Positions 52,850 through 61,008 of a stretch of 64,000 bases of DNA are shown piece after piece. Below the pieces are notes generated by a model, which saw nothing but the letters and a program-made list of their open reading frames with translations, did not search any database and was not told the origin of the DNA. Positions within the stretch are counted from its first letter, which is position 1. Every line of letters begins with the position of its first letter. The DNA is from Paraburkholderia ribeironis (GTDB taxonomy: Bacteria; Pseudomonadota; Gammaproteobacteria; Burkholderiales; Burkholderiaceae), in the NCBI RefSeq assembly GCF_900019265.1, contig NZ_CYGX02000044.1:17905-81904 (forward strand), written 5' to 3'. The position numbers and the translations under genes are program-made.

Positions 52850-53345
52850 GGTGATTTGCAGGTGGGCTTCTGGAAAACACAGAGACTATGACCAGGGTCC
52901 TTCATTGTGGCCGCGCGGCACACGGTGGGTACCTAGTGGCCGCACTTGCGGAGAAGGGTTTCATCGCGCTGACATCCTGGAAGCGCAGTCGGGATTTATC
53001 GACGCATGGACGGGTCGACAGGTGGGCCGCATTAATCAACAGGGACTGGCGGAGGGTCGGCATTTCTCGCTCAACGTCCTGCATCAAGCCATATCCATGC
53101 ATGCGGTAGCGTCACATGGGCATTGATGGAGCAATTCTAATTCAACGCCCATATGCATTCAATCCGGCGAGAATCCAGCAAGTCACGTGTTCGGTTTGCG
53201 AAGAGTGCAGTCATTACTTGCGGTTTCCAACTCCAAAGGAGTTGCATCGAAGCCACGTTTAGTCTGCCCGACAGATGCGGTGGGATTCGTGCGCCGAAAA
53301 GTGACACTCTGAGCATTTTGAGGCGACTGCACTTGATCGCGAAGA
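52850..53345 (+). pseudogene. MmgE/PrpD-family gene remnant with frameshifts and stops
   Basis: Consecutive pieces in three plus frames follow the MmgE/PrpD order: VLHCGRAAHGGYLVAALAEK and GFIA, then ADILEAQSGFIDAW, then CIKPYPCMR (the family KPYPC motif), a stop, GIDGAILIQRPYAFNPARI, and CIEATFSLPD (family DAQFSLPY). At least two frameshifts and one stop separate them. The intact family includes 2-methylcitrate dehydratase and similar enzymes. Together with the HyuA fragment it marks an abandoned catabolic region between nifK and ompW. Confidence 0.65.
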
Positions 53346-54119
53346 GATAGCCCATGCTTGTCCCAAAAGTGCACATAGTTCCTCGCATGAATGGAGACGG
53401 GGGCGGGAAGCATCGAGGTTGTCCTAAAGGCCGGACTGCGCGTCTCGCCATGCAGGGGACGCTCCGCATGGATCTCCGCAAGATCCAACAATCGGGATGA
53501 CATTGTTGGACGCTCAGACGATCTCTAACGCGCCTGAAGAGGTGCTCGCCACACTGTCCTGAAGAAAGTCGAAGTTCGAGAGGTAGCGAGAAATTGAAAT
53601 TCATCGACCTGCTGCGAGGTGCTTGCGAGCGCGTTGCTGGTGTCGCAGCGGGGGAGGGTGAAAGATGGGCGCTGCTCCTGGCGGACGCATGCGATGCGTG
53701 ATCTGTGCGATTCACAGACATCGTTTCACTTTCCTGGAGACCTTTTTCTCGGCTTGTCAATCGTCCATTCGCGGTGCCGAATCCGCTCCTTCAATGTGTC
53801 GCAAGCGCTTGCCACCTGTTCCGCTAGAGGCGTGATCTCGCCCAGTTCCGTCGCGGGCAGCTGGCCAGCACGTGGAAGCGCGAACTTCATCGATGGCCTT
53901 GTACTAGTAGACGCCGCGCGCGATCTTCATCGTATCGATCTGGACACGATCGCCTGGAACGGGACGCGCCTTGCATGCCTGCGCCGCCAACGGGATTCGT
54001 CTTCTGCGGTCGTGAAGCGCTGCCACGCGGCTGCGAGATATGGAGCGCGCACGGTTGCGAGAGTTCCTATGGCCCGCCCGTGACCCGACGCCGTAGGCAG
54101 GTACGCCTTAAAACGTCAG
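53346..54119. other. Probable continuing gene debris, nothing assignable
   Basis: About 770 bases without a supportable gene. A long minus-strand frame covering 53137-53760 is antisense to the MmgE/PrpD remnant and rich in Ser, Arg and Pro, so it is not counted as real. A plus-strand frame at 53619-54083 has similarly poor composition. Confidence 0.4.
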
Positions 54120-54133
54120 TTGATTGCGGTCAA
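54120..54133. promoter_or_regulatory. FNR/Anr-type site upstream of ompW
   Basis: TTGATTGCGGTCAA differs from TTGAT-N4-ATCAA at one base. Its centre is about 65 bases before the ompW ATG, which would suit activation from about -41.5 with a leader near 25 bases. FNR control of ompW is known in enterobacteria. Confidence 0.7.
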
Positions 54134-54191
54134 CGCTGTCAGTCACAGAGTCCGACACACTGCAGAGGTTTGATGGCGACAGGTAACGATC

Positions 54192-54860
54192 ATGCAAAAG
54201 CAAATCCGTATTATCGCTGCAGTAATTTGCCTTGCCGCAGCATTTGGGCAATCTCCGGCTCGCGCGGCGGGCGACGGCGAAGTGTTGGCCTCAGCCGCTG
54301 GCAGTGCAGCGGCTGGCATACATGCGGGCGATTGGCTGGTTCGCCTCCGGGCAATCAGCATTGAGCCGCAAGTTCGCACGACCAACACGCTGTCCGCGCT
54401 CGATGTCGGCGTAAACAACGCGCTCGTGCCGGAAATCGACTTCACCTACATGGTACGAGACAGTATCGGCATCGAATTGATTCTTGGTACCTCGCGTCAT
54501 CACGTGACGTCGAGCCTGGGCAACCTCGGTGGCGTCGGCGTGCTACCCCCGACATTGCTGTTGCAGTATCGCTTCAATCATGACGGGCGCATTCGCCCGT
54601 ATATCGGTGCCGGGCTCAGTTACACGCTCTTCTATAACAATGGGTTGAATGCGGGAGGTCAACCGATCTCCATAGACAACCACAGCATCGGTCCGGCACT
54701 GCAGGCCGGGGTCGACGTGCAGGTGACAAAAAAGCTTTTCGTCAACGACGACATCAAGAAGATTTGGATGAGGACGGACGCATCGCTTGGCGGTTCGGCA
54801 ATCGGCACTTTACATATCGATCCGCTCGTCGTCGGTTTAGGTGTAGGGATGAAGTTCTAG
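54192..54860 (+). CDS. ompW: OmpW-family outer membrane protein
   Basis: 222 residues. A signal peptide ends near ARAAGDGE; the barrel begins AGDWLVRLRAISIEPQ. Family segments are FTYMVRDSIGIELILGTSRH, LPPTLLLQYRF, RPYIGAGLSYTLFYN and VNDDIKKIWM, and the protein ends in Phe as outer membrane proteins do. OmpW is an eight-stranded barrel with a hydrophobic channel, often induced at low oxygen; the FNR-like site upstream agrees with expression in nodules or microaerobic culture. Confidence 0.93.
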   Translation: MQKQIRIIAAVICLAAAFGQSPARAAGDGEVLASAAGSAAAGIHAGDWLVRLRAISIEPQVRTTNTLSALDVGVNNALVPEIDFTYMVRDSIGIELILGTSRHHVTSSLGNLGGVGVLPPTLLLQYRFNHDGRIRPYIGAGLSYTLFYNNGLNAGGQPISIDNHSIGPALQAGVDVQVTKKLFVNDDIKKIWMRTDASLGGSAIGTLHIDPLVVGLGVGMKF

Positions 54861-55038
54861 CCGTTGCGGGTGCGGAGCGCCGGTAGGTTCAGGCGAACGG
54901 CACCCGGAGATCTGCTGCAGGGCGACGTGCGAGCACAAACGAGAAAGCAGTGAAGGGAATGGGGCATCAATGCAAGCTCACGACGCGTCATCCAGCAATC
55001 GGGAGTCAACTGTGGAACACTCCCAGCGCGAGAAGTCA

Positions 55039-56424
55039 TCAAGTACATTGAGAAATAATTCGTTGCACGTGCTTGCGAATTGCTTTATTGCCACCGACAG
55101 CAACCAGTGACAAGATCAGTGCGCTCGGCAGCAAACCAAAAAAAACGCCGCACCAGACCCCGGCCGCTGGCACTAGATTCACGCTACCGAGCCAAAGCCG
55201 TTGCGTCGCGAAACCGTCTCCCAGAATTGCAACACCTATCCACAGGCTGATTATCTGCATAAATGCGGGAAACGCATTAATGCCAAGTGCACGCAGAGCC
55301 GCGGCGGCACTAGTTTGAAGGCAGTCGGCGAAAATCACTAATGACAGGAAGATGAGAATTTTATTCGAGATCGCCAAAACTTTCTCGTCCGCCGTATGAA
55401 GTCGGAAGACAGCGGCTCCAAAAAGCATATGTAAAATTAAAAGTGAGAAGCCGACTGCTATCGTGACGAAAATCGCTGTTCTTGCTTTGCGTCCCGCTCC
55501 AATTGGTCCCTCGAGCCCAAGGGCGTGACTTATCTTGACAGAAACTAAAACTGCAAGAGAAGAGGCCAACGTGTACCCGACGTTATAGAGGTTAGAGACG
55601 ATTTGATGGGCACTTAGCTGGTCAGCGTCGAACTTGCTTATCAATATTGCCATGTAACCGAATGCTGCAACTTCGGAAAGCGTCGAAAATGCGACTGGGA
55701 GGCCGGTCCTCAAGAGAGCCACCAACTCAGATCGCTCTCGAGATAAAACAAAATTAAATCGGAATACGGAAAACCGTCTATCGAATAGAAACAGAAATAT
55801 GGCGGCTATGCACATAATATAGAAGGAAATGGTAGTTGATAGTGCACAACCAGTCAGGCCAAGGTGAAAGTGTGGGCTGTCGACCAGTGTTAGGGACAGG
55901 GTAACTTTTGCTATCAAACCGACACCCTGCAGTAGCGTAATATGGATTGTGGCCCGAATCGAGTTCGCGATGCAGGCGATAATTCGAAAGAGGGTAGATG
56001 GCAAGATGCTAAACGTGAGAGTATCAAGATAATTTTTAGCTTGGGCTGCTAAATAAGGTGATTGGTTCGACCAATGATGGATTGTCGAAAAATACTTCAG
56101 AACAAAAAAAACGAATAAGGCAACAAAAAATCCCGACGCAAATCCATAGTAAGCGATGTGTTTTAGTGTTGCTACGGATTTTTCTGCAATAAATCTCGTG
56201 GCGTTTATGGTGATCGAAGAAAAAAACGCGGTCATGGTTACACTAAGTGGACCGTAAATCGCGTGCCCCAGTGCCAAGCCACCGAGTAGATCGGGCCGCC
56301 TGTTGGCGACGATAAGAACGTCGGCTACCGAATAGGCAACTACGAGCAGTTGCCCGACCCAGATTGAAAAGAAGAAAGAAAGATCGCGGTTTAAATTGAC
56401 TAAAGATGGTTCATGTTCGGTCAC
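55039..56424 (-). CDS. MATE-family multidrug/organic anion exporter
   Basis: 461 residues with about twelve hydrophobic segments in two halves, beginning VTEHEPSLVNLNRDLSFFFS (GTG start with GGAG upstream). Polar loop features such as NLYNVGYTLASSLAVLVSVK and IGAGRKARTA suit the MATE family (NorM/DinF relatives). Substrate unknown. The gene is clearly AT-richer than everything around it, which points to recent transfer, and it lies alone between ompW and the bcs operon. A polysaccharide flippase of the same superfamily is an alternative. Confidence 0.8.
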   Translation of the reverse strand: MTEHEPSLVNLNRDLSFFFSIWVGQLLVVAYSVADVLIVANRRPDLLGGLALGHAIYGPLSVTMTAFFSSITINATRFIAEKSVATLKHIAYYGFASGFFVALFVFFVLKYFSTIHHWSNQSPYLAAQAKNYLDTLTFSILPSTLFRIIACIANSIRATIHITLLQGVGLIAKVTLSLTLVDSPHFHLGLTGCALSTTISFYIMCIAAIFLFLFDRRFSVFRFNFVLSRERSELVALLRTGLPVAFSTLSEVAAFGYMAILISKFDADQLSAHQIVSNLYNVGYTLASSLAVLVSVKISHALGLEGPIGAGRKARTAIFVTIAVGFSLLILHMLFGAAVFRLHTADEKVLAISNKILIFLSLVIFADCLQTSAAAALRALGINAFPAFMQIISLWIGVAILGDGFATQRLWLGSVNLVPAAGVWCGVFFGLLPSALILSLVAVGGNKAIRKHVQRIISQCT

Positions 56425-57341
56425 TTGAAGTCTCCGGTGTCAAGAAACCCGCACCCTGGACGCATATGCAAAGCGCTGTTCTCCTTTCACAAAATTGCAA
56501 TTCGAATGACAGGTGGCGGAGAAACCCCTCGGCTAAATGAAAACGAATGCCGATGTGCAGATCCGACATCGCTGCCAGCAGAAACCAGCAACAATCGCGC
56601 CAACTGCAAAAAAGCAGTCAAAAAGTGTTCCGACTGCCATGCCAATGGTGGAATAGAGCACCGTGGGCGCCCGGCTGAACACCATTGTGTCGCGGACTCG
56701 ACAAAGCCCACATCTGCTGCTGGGTTGTCGAGTTCGCGACATATCGGTAGGTGCTCTGATCCGTCTATAAAAACTTCCGTTTTGACAAATGGGTTTGATC
56801 GGTCATCGCTCAGGATGTCGAGGGCGCGAATGGCGGTGGGACAGACTGCACGCGTACAAATGGCTCGGTGAAGACAGGGCGATAGTGCCGTCGCTGAAAG
56901 TTCAGGATGATTGAACCAGCGATTAAGGTCGAGAGGATTGACGCGGCAACCGTGGTCCAAGATTTTTGCCGCCCCCCCTGTGGGTCAGGTTTCAGTCGGC
57001 GTTGACAGATATACGCGGCAGGCGTCATTCACGCGCTGGTTTACGGCGCAGTTCGGCAAGACGCCGCGCGCATGGCGAACAGCCCAAACGAAATGACTGC
57101 AGTGGTGGCGGGGCAGCCGAGATCAGGCCGATAGCCAAGACAATAGGGAGCGAAAGACGTAGATCATCAAGTCCGTGCCTCGCTGCTCCCTCCGTGAATG
57201 GCTTCATGGAACGGCTGCACCCCAAGTGCAATACCGCCGAGCGCAATGCCCCATATCAGACGCCTTGCGATTGCTCAGATGCCCCCCTGCCGGACAAGCA
57301 CTGCCCAGATAGCGCGATCGGCTGTGAGCAATTATGATCAT
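56425..57341. other. Intergenic region before bcsA
   Basis: 917 bases. It must hold promoters for both the MATE gene (minus) and bcsA (plus). Several minus-strand frames (56487-56960, 56810-57246) contain hydrophobic stretches such as SILSTLIAGSIILNF, perhaps remains of a small membrane protein, but none forms a convincing gene. No sigma-54 or nod box element was found. Confidence 0.4.
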
Positions 57342-59486
57342 ATGAAACTTCGTCGCTTATGGCTTTGGGTTCCAGACATGCGATCCAAAATGCAGCAGAT
57401 TATCGCGCTCACTCTGTTGGTGACGCTGGCCGCACTCGCGGTGCTATCAGTTGGCTTGCCTCGCCCGCAGACCCACGCGTGGATCTTTCTTGCATTGTTC
57501 GGGCTGCTCGCCTACGTGCAAACGCCCAGAACGCGACCCGTGCTGCTCGTCTTCAGCAGCTTCGTGATCATCCGTTACATCGCGTGGCGCTTCGAAGCAT
57601 TTCCAATACATGGCAGCCTGCCCTCGAAGCTCGCTGCAGCAGCCCTTCTCGCGGCTGAACTGTACTGCATGGGCGTCGTGCTGCTGGGATATTTCGTCAG
57701 TGTCCGGCCGCTCGAGCGTGGGCCTCTGCCGCTGCCAGTCGATGACGCACTTCCCTTTGTCGATATATTCATTCCGACTTACTCGGAACCGCTCTGGGTC
57801 GTTGCCCCCACCGTATGCGGCGCATTAGAGATCGATTATCCGAAAGAGCGCGTTCGCGCGTACGTCCTCGACGACGGCTTCCCGCGATCCCAAGCCGCGA
57901 AAAGTGCGGAGCAACGCCAGGCGCTCGCCGAACGCTCCGAGCAGTTGAAGTCGCTGTGCAAAAGACACGGTGCCATCTATCTGACGCGCGATTCAAACGA
58001 GCATGCAAAAAGCGGCAATCTGAATGCAGCCATGCAACGCACGTCTGGCGATCTGATGGCGATCCTCGATGCGGATCATGTGCCGACGCGGGACTTCCTG
58101 CGTTCTACTGTGGGTTTTTTTGTCCATGACGCGAAGACCGCTTTGGTGCAAACCCCGCATTTCTTCACCAACCCGGACCCGCTCGAGAAAAACCTCGGAC
58201 TCTTCAACCAGATGCCGGCGGAGAACGACCTGTTTTACCGTGCAGTTCAACCGGGCCTCGACACCTGGAATACCTCGTTCTTCTGCGGCTCGGGTGCGCT
58301 CGTCCGGCGCGCGGCCATCGAGGAGATTGGTGGCTTTTCAACCGAGTCAATCACCGAGGACGCGTCGACGTCAGTCAAGCTGCATCAGCGAGGCTGGCGT
58401 TCGGTGTACCTGGGTCGGCCGATGGTGGCGGGTTTGCAACCCGAGACAGTTGCCGGGTTTCTCGTCCAGCGAATCCGCTGGGGCGTTGGCATGATGCAGA
58501 TACTCATGAGGCAGAATCCGTGGTTCGTCCGCGGTCTGTCGCCTACCCAACGGCTGTGCTATTTTTCCGTCGGACTCTTCTGGTTCTTCCCGTTCGCTCG
58601 CCTGGTCACATTCGCAGTTCCGATTATCGGCATCGTATTCAAGCTGCAGATGTACCCAGGGGGCACCGACAACCTCGTCGGCTACACGCTCCCTTATCTC
58701 GTCGTCGCGCTATTGACGGCAGAACGGCTGAACGGACGATTCCGGCGTATCTTTTCGTCCGAGCTCTACGAGACGCTCCAGGCGTTCTACATGCTGCCCG
58801 CGCTGGTGGGTGCACTTTTGCGGCCCAATGCCCCGACGTTCGCCGTCACGCCCAAGGGCGAGCAGAGCCAGAGCGACGTCATCAGCGAGTTCCGCCTGCC
58901 GTACTACGGCATGTTCGTCATCAGCGCGATTGGCCTGGTCTGGGGCATCGTCAGGATCATCCTCGAACCCGATGCCCGACCCATCCTCACGGCAGCCGTG
59001 CTCTGGATAGGCTTCAACCTCTTCCTCAGCCTCGGTGCGCTTGGCGCGTTACTGGAGAAGGCCCAGCGTCGTACGAGGCCACGGGTCAATATCGACGAGA
59101 CGATCACCATCATAGGGGAATTCGGCGAGACGCAGGTGCAGCTCCTCGATGTCAACGAGTTGGGCATGCGAATACGCGTGCCGGAAGGGCTGATGCTGGA
59201 TCGCTTTGAAGTTCGGTTCCAGCGACATCTGCTGGCGGCGCACGCGATCGCTCCGGTCGACAAGACGACTGGCGATTGTGTCGCGCTTTACGCACCAAGG
59301 ACGCCCGAAGAGGAACGGGCAGCCGTTGTTCTCGCGTACGGCGATAGCGAACGCTGGCTGCGGCTCTGGAAACAGCGGGAGGCGTCGACAAACCTTGTGC
59401 GGTCCTTGCTGGGCATGCTGGTCATTTCGCTCAGGGGCGCACATGCGCATCTCAGTCATGTGGGCCGCAAGGGCTTCCGTGGTTAG
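57342..59486 (+). CDS. bcsA: BcsA-type cellulose (beta-glucan) synthase catalytic subunit with PilZ domain
   Basis: 714 residues from ATG 57342. Several N-terminal membrane helices precede a family-2 glycosyltransferase domain with YVLDDG, ILDADHVPTRDFL, ITEDASTSV and QRIRWGVGM, then more helices. The C-terminal PilZ domain has the arginine motif RRTRPR and DVNELGMRI, where the consensus serine of D-x-S-x-x-G is asparagine; c-di-GMP binding may be altered. It polymerises UDP-glucose and exports the chain. Start codon has only a weak ribosome site. Overlaps bcsB. Confidence 0.92.
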   Translation: MKLRRLWLWVPDMRSKMQQIIALTLLVTLAALAVLSVGLPRPQTHAWIFLALFGLLAYVQTPRTRPVLLVFSSFVIIRYIAWRFEAFPIHGSLPSKLAAAALLAAELYCMGVVLLGYFVSVRPLERGPLPLPVDDALPFVDIFIPTYSEPLWVVAPTVCGALEIDYPKERVRAYVLDDGFPRSQAAKSAEQRQALAERSEQLKSLCKRHGAIYLTRDSNEHAKSGNLNAAMQRTSGDLMAILDADHVPTRDFLRSTVGFFVHDAKTALVQTPHFFTNPDPLEKNLGLFNQMPAENDLFYRAVQPGLDTWNTSFFCGSGALVRRAAIEEIGGFSTESITEDASTSVKLHQRGWRSVYLGRPMVAGLQPETVAGFLVQRIRWGVGMMQILMRQNPWFVRGLSPTQRLCYFSVGLFWFFPFARLVTFAVPIIGIVFKLQMYPGGTDNLVGYTLPYLVVALLTAERLNGRFRRIFSSELYETLQAFYMLPALVGALLRPNAPTFAVTPKGEQSQSDVISEFRLPYYGMFVISAIGLVWGIVRIILEPDARPILTAAVLWIGFNLFLSLGALGALLEKAQRRTRPRVNIDETITIIGEFGETQVQLLDVNELGMRIRVPEGLMLDRFEVRFQRHLLAAHAIAPVDKTTGDCVALYAPRTPEEERAAVVLAYGDSERWLRLWKQREASTNLVRSLLGMLVISLRGAHAHLSHVGRKGFRG

Positions 59487-61008
59487 TCGGCTCGCGCGCG
59501 CGGCCGTTGTCGCCTGGCTGCTAGGCCTCAGCGCACTGCCTGCAGCAGCGCAGAGCATAACAAGACCGTTTTCCTCGCTCCGGTCGGTGGACGGTGCCGC
59601 CGCCGCGGCGCATGCGCTTGTCGTCGAGCTGTCTGCGCGAGAAGCACTGAGCGGCGTTCATCTCAAGCTCGCGTCGGACGTTGCACCCGAGGCGGGAGCG
59701 CGGTATGTCGTGTGGGTCAACGGGGCGCAGGTGGCACAGGCCGATGCAAAGGGCCAGGTGCAAACCATCCCGCTTCCGCCACAAGCTTTCGTGCCGGGGA
59801 CCAACAGCATTCAACTGGCACGCGTGCCGCACTCCGAAAAGATCGCCGCAGAGACGGCGTACTCCGATATCGCGCCCATTGACAATATGCGCTCATCCAT
59901 CTCGCTGGACTTTGCGGGGCTGCGCCCAAATCCAGCGCCGACCCTCGCGCAGCTTCCGCTGGCGTTCGACGCCCGGTCATGGATGCCGCGCAACGTTACT
60001 GTTGTGTTGGGAAGCGGGTTGCCGTCACCTCAGCGGCTACAGGCGGCCACGCTCGCGGTCGAAAGCATCGCCGCACGCATGAGGCAGGTCGATGTCACGG
60101 TCGCATACAAAGGCACGAGCCCGATCGTCAAACGGGAAGGCTCAGGTTCATGGGATATCGACAAGGACACCGCCCGCGCAGGCGACGTGCTGCTCGTGGG
60201 CACGCGCGACGCTCTCCAGAATGCGTTGTCTGAAGCTGTTGCTGAGGGTATCAACGGCCCGTTTCTCGGCGTCTACCCCGCCAACGAAGGCAGGTCCGTT
60301 GTCATGGTGCTCTCGGGCGTCACCGAGACCGATTGCCTGCGTGCCGCACAGGCGTTCGCCGACACCTCGAAGGCGTTCCCGAGACGCGCGGACATGACGC
60401 TCGACGCCGCAACGATTGTTCACGCTCCCCCGGCACATCTCGCCATCTCGCTCAGACATTCGGACACCGCGCTCGTGCGCGCCGCACTGAATTTCGCTGC
60501 GGTCCATGTCCGCGCAACAGGTGTGCTAGCGAACTTCGCATTCACGTTCTCGGGCGACTTCGCGAACGCCGACTTCTTTTTTGGCCCAGCCACGTCGCTC
60601 GACGCGCAGCAGCTTGGTCAACTGCCCTCGTTGCCGACCTTACAGCCAGGACAAGCGGTGTCCTTGTCGGGCCACTCCAGCGGGCGCCCGTTCGTTGCTG
60701 TCCTTGGCAGCAACAACGCCGCGGTGACTCATGCCATCGATATGTTGCGCCAGCCCGCGGTCTGGTCGCTGTTTGCGCAGGGAGCGACGCTCTTCGACTC
60801 CGCGACTGAATCGGCAAAGCCGCTCGCAGTCGCCGAGCGGTCACGCATTGCGCGTCTGCGCCTGCTTCTGGCCGATCCCCTGGTGTTCTGGTGCGCGCTG
60901 ACGACACTGCTTGCGCTTTCGTACATCTTTCTGAATATGACGCTCAAGGAACAGGTGAAAAAGCGAATCAATCAATCCTCCTCTGCCGACCCATCGCCAA
61001 AACGATGA
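59443..61008 (+). CDS. bcsB: BcsB-like periplasmic subunit of the cellulose synthase
   Basis: 521 residues from ATG 59443, overlapping bcsA by 44 bases. A signal peptide (VVAWLLGLSALPAAAQ) is followed by carbohydrate-binding and flavodoxin-like segments (GARYVVWVNGAQVAQ, LGSGLPSPQRLQAATLAVES) and a C-terminal membrane helix (LVFWCALTTLLALSYIFLN). Enterobacterial BcsB is about 780 residues, so this is a short version. It guides the polymer through the periplasm. Confidence 0.82.
   Translation: MRISVMWAARASVVSRLARAAVVAWLLGLSALPAAAQSITRPFSSLRSVDGAAAAAHALVVELSAREALSGVHLKLASDVAPEAGARYVVWVNGAQVAQADAKGQVQTIPLPPQAFVPGTNSIQLARVPHSEKIAAETAYSDIAPIDNMRSSISLDFAGLRPNPAPTLAQLPLAFDARSWMPRNVTVVLGSGLPSPQRLQAATLAVESIAARMRQVDVTVAYKGTSPIVKREGSGSWDIDKDTARAGDVLLVGTRDALQNALSEAVAEGINGPFLGVYPANEGRSVVMVLSGVTETDCLRAAQAFADTSKAFPRRADMTLDAATIVHAPPAHLAISLRHSDTALVRAALNFAAVHVRATGVLANFAFTFSGDFANADFFFGPATSLDAQQLGQLPSLPTLQPGQAVSLSGHSSGRPFVAVLGSNNAAVTHAIDMLRQPAVWSLFAQGATLFDSATESAKPLAVAERSRIARLRLLLADPLVFWCALTTLLALSYIFLNMTLKEQVKKRINQSSSADPSPKR

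Noticed and set aside
53137..53760. Long minus-strand open frame of 207 codons
   Set aside because: It is antisense to the MmgE/PrpD remnant, very rich in Ser, Arg and Pro, and has no family resemblance.
56487..57246. Minus-strand frames with hydrophobic stretches before bcsA
   Set aside because: Pieces lie in different frames, no continuous gene or family could be made from them.
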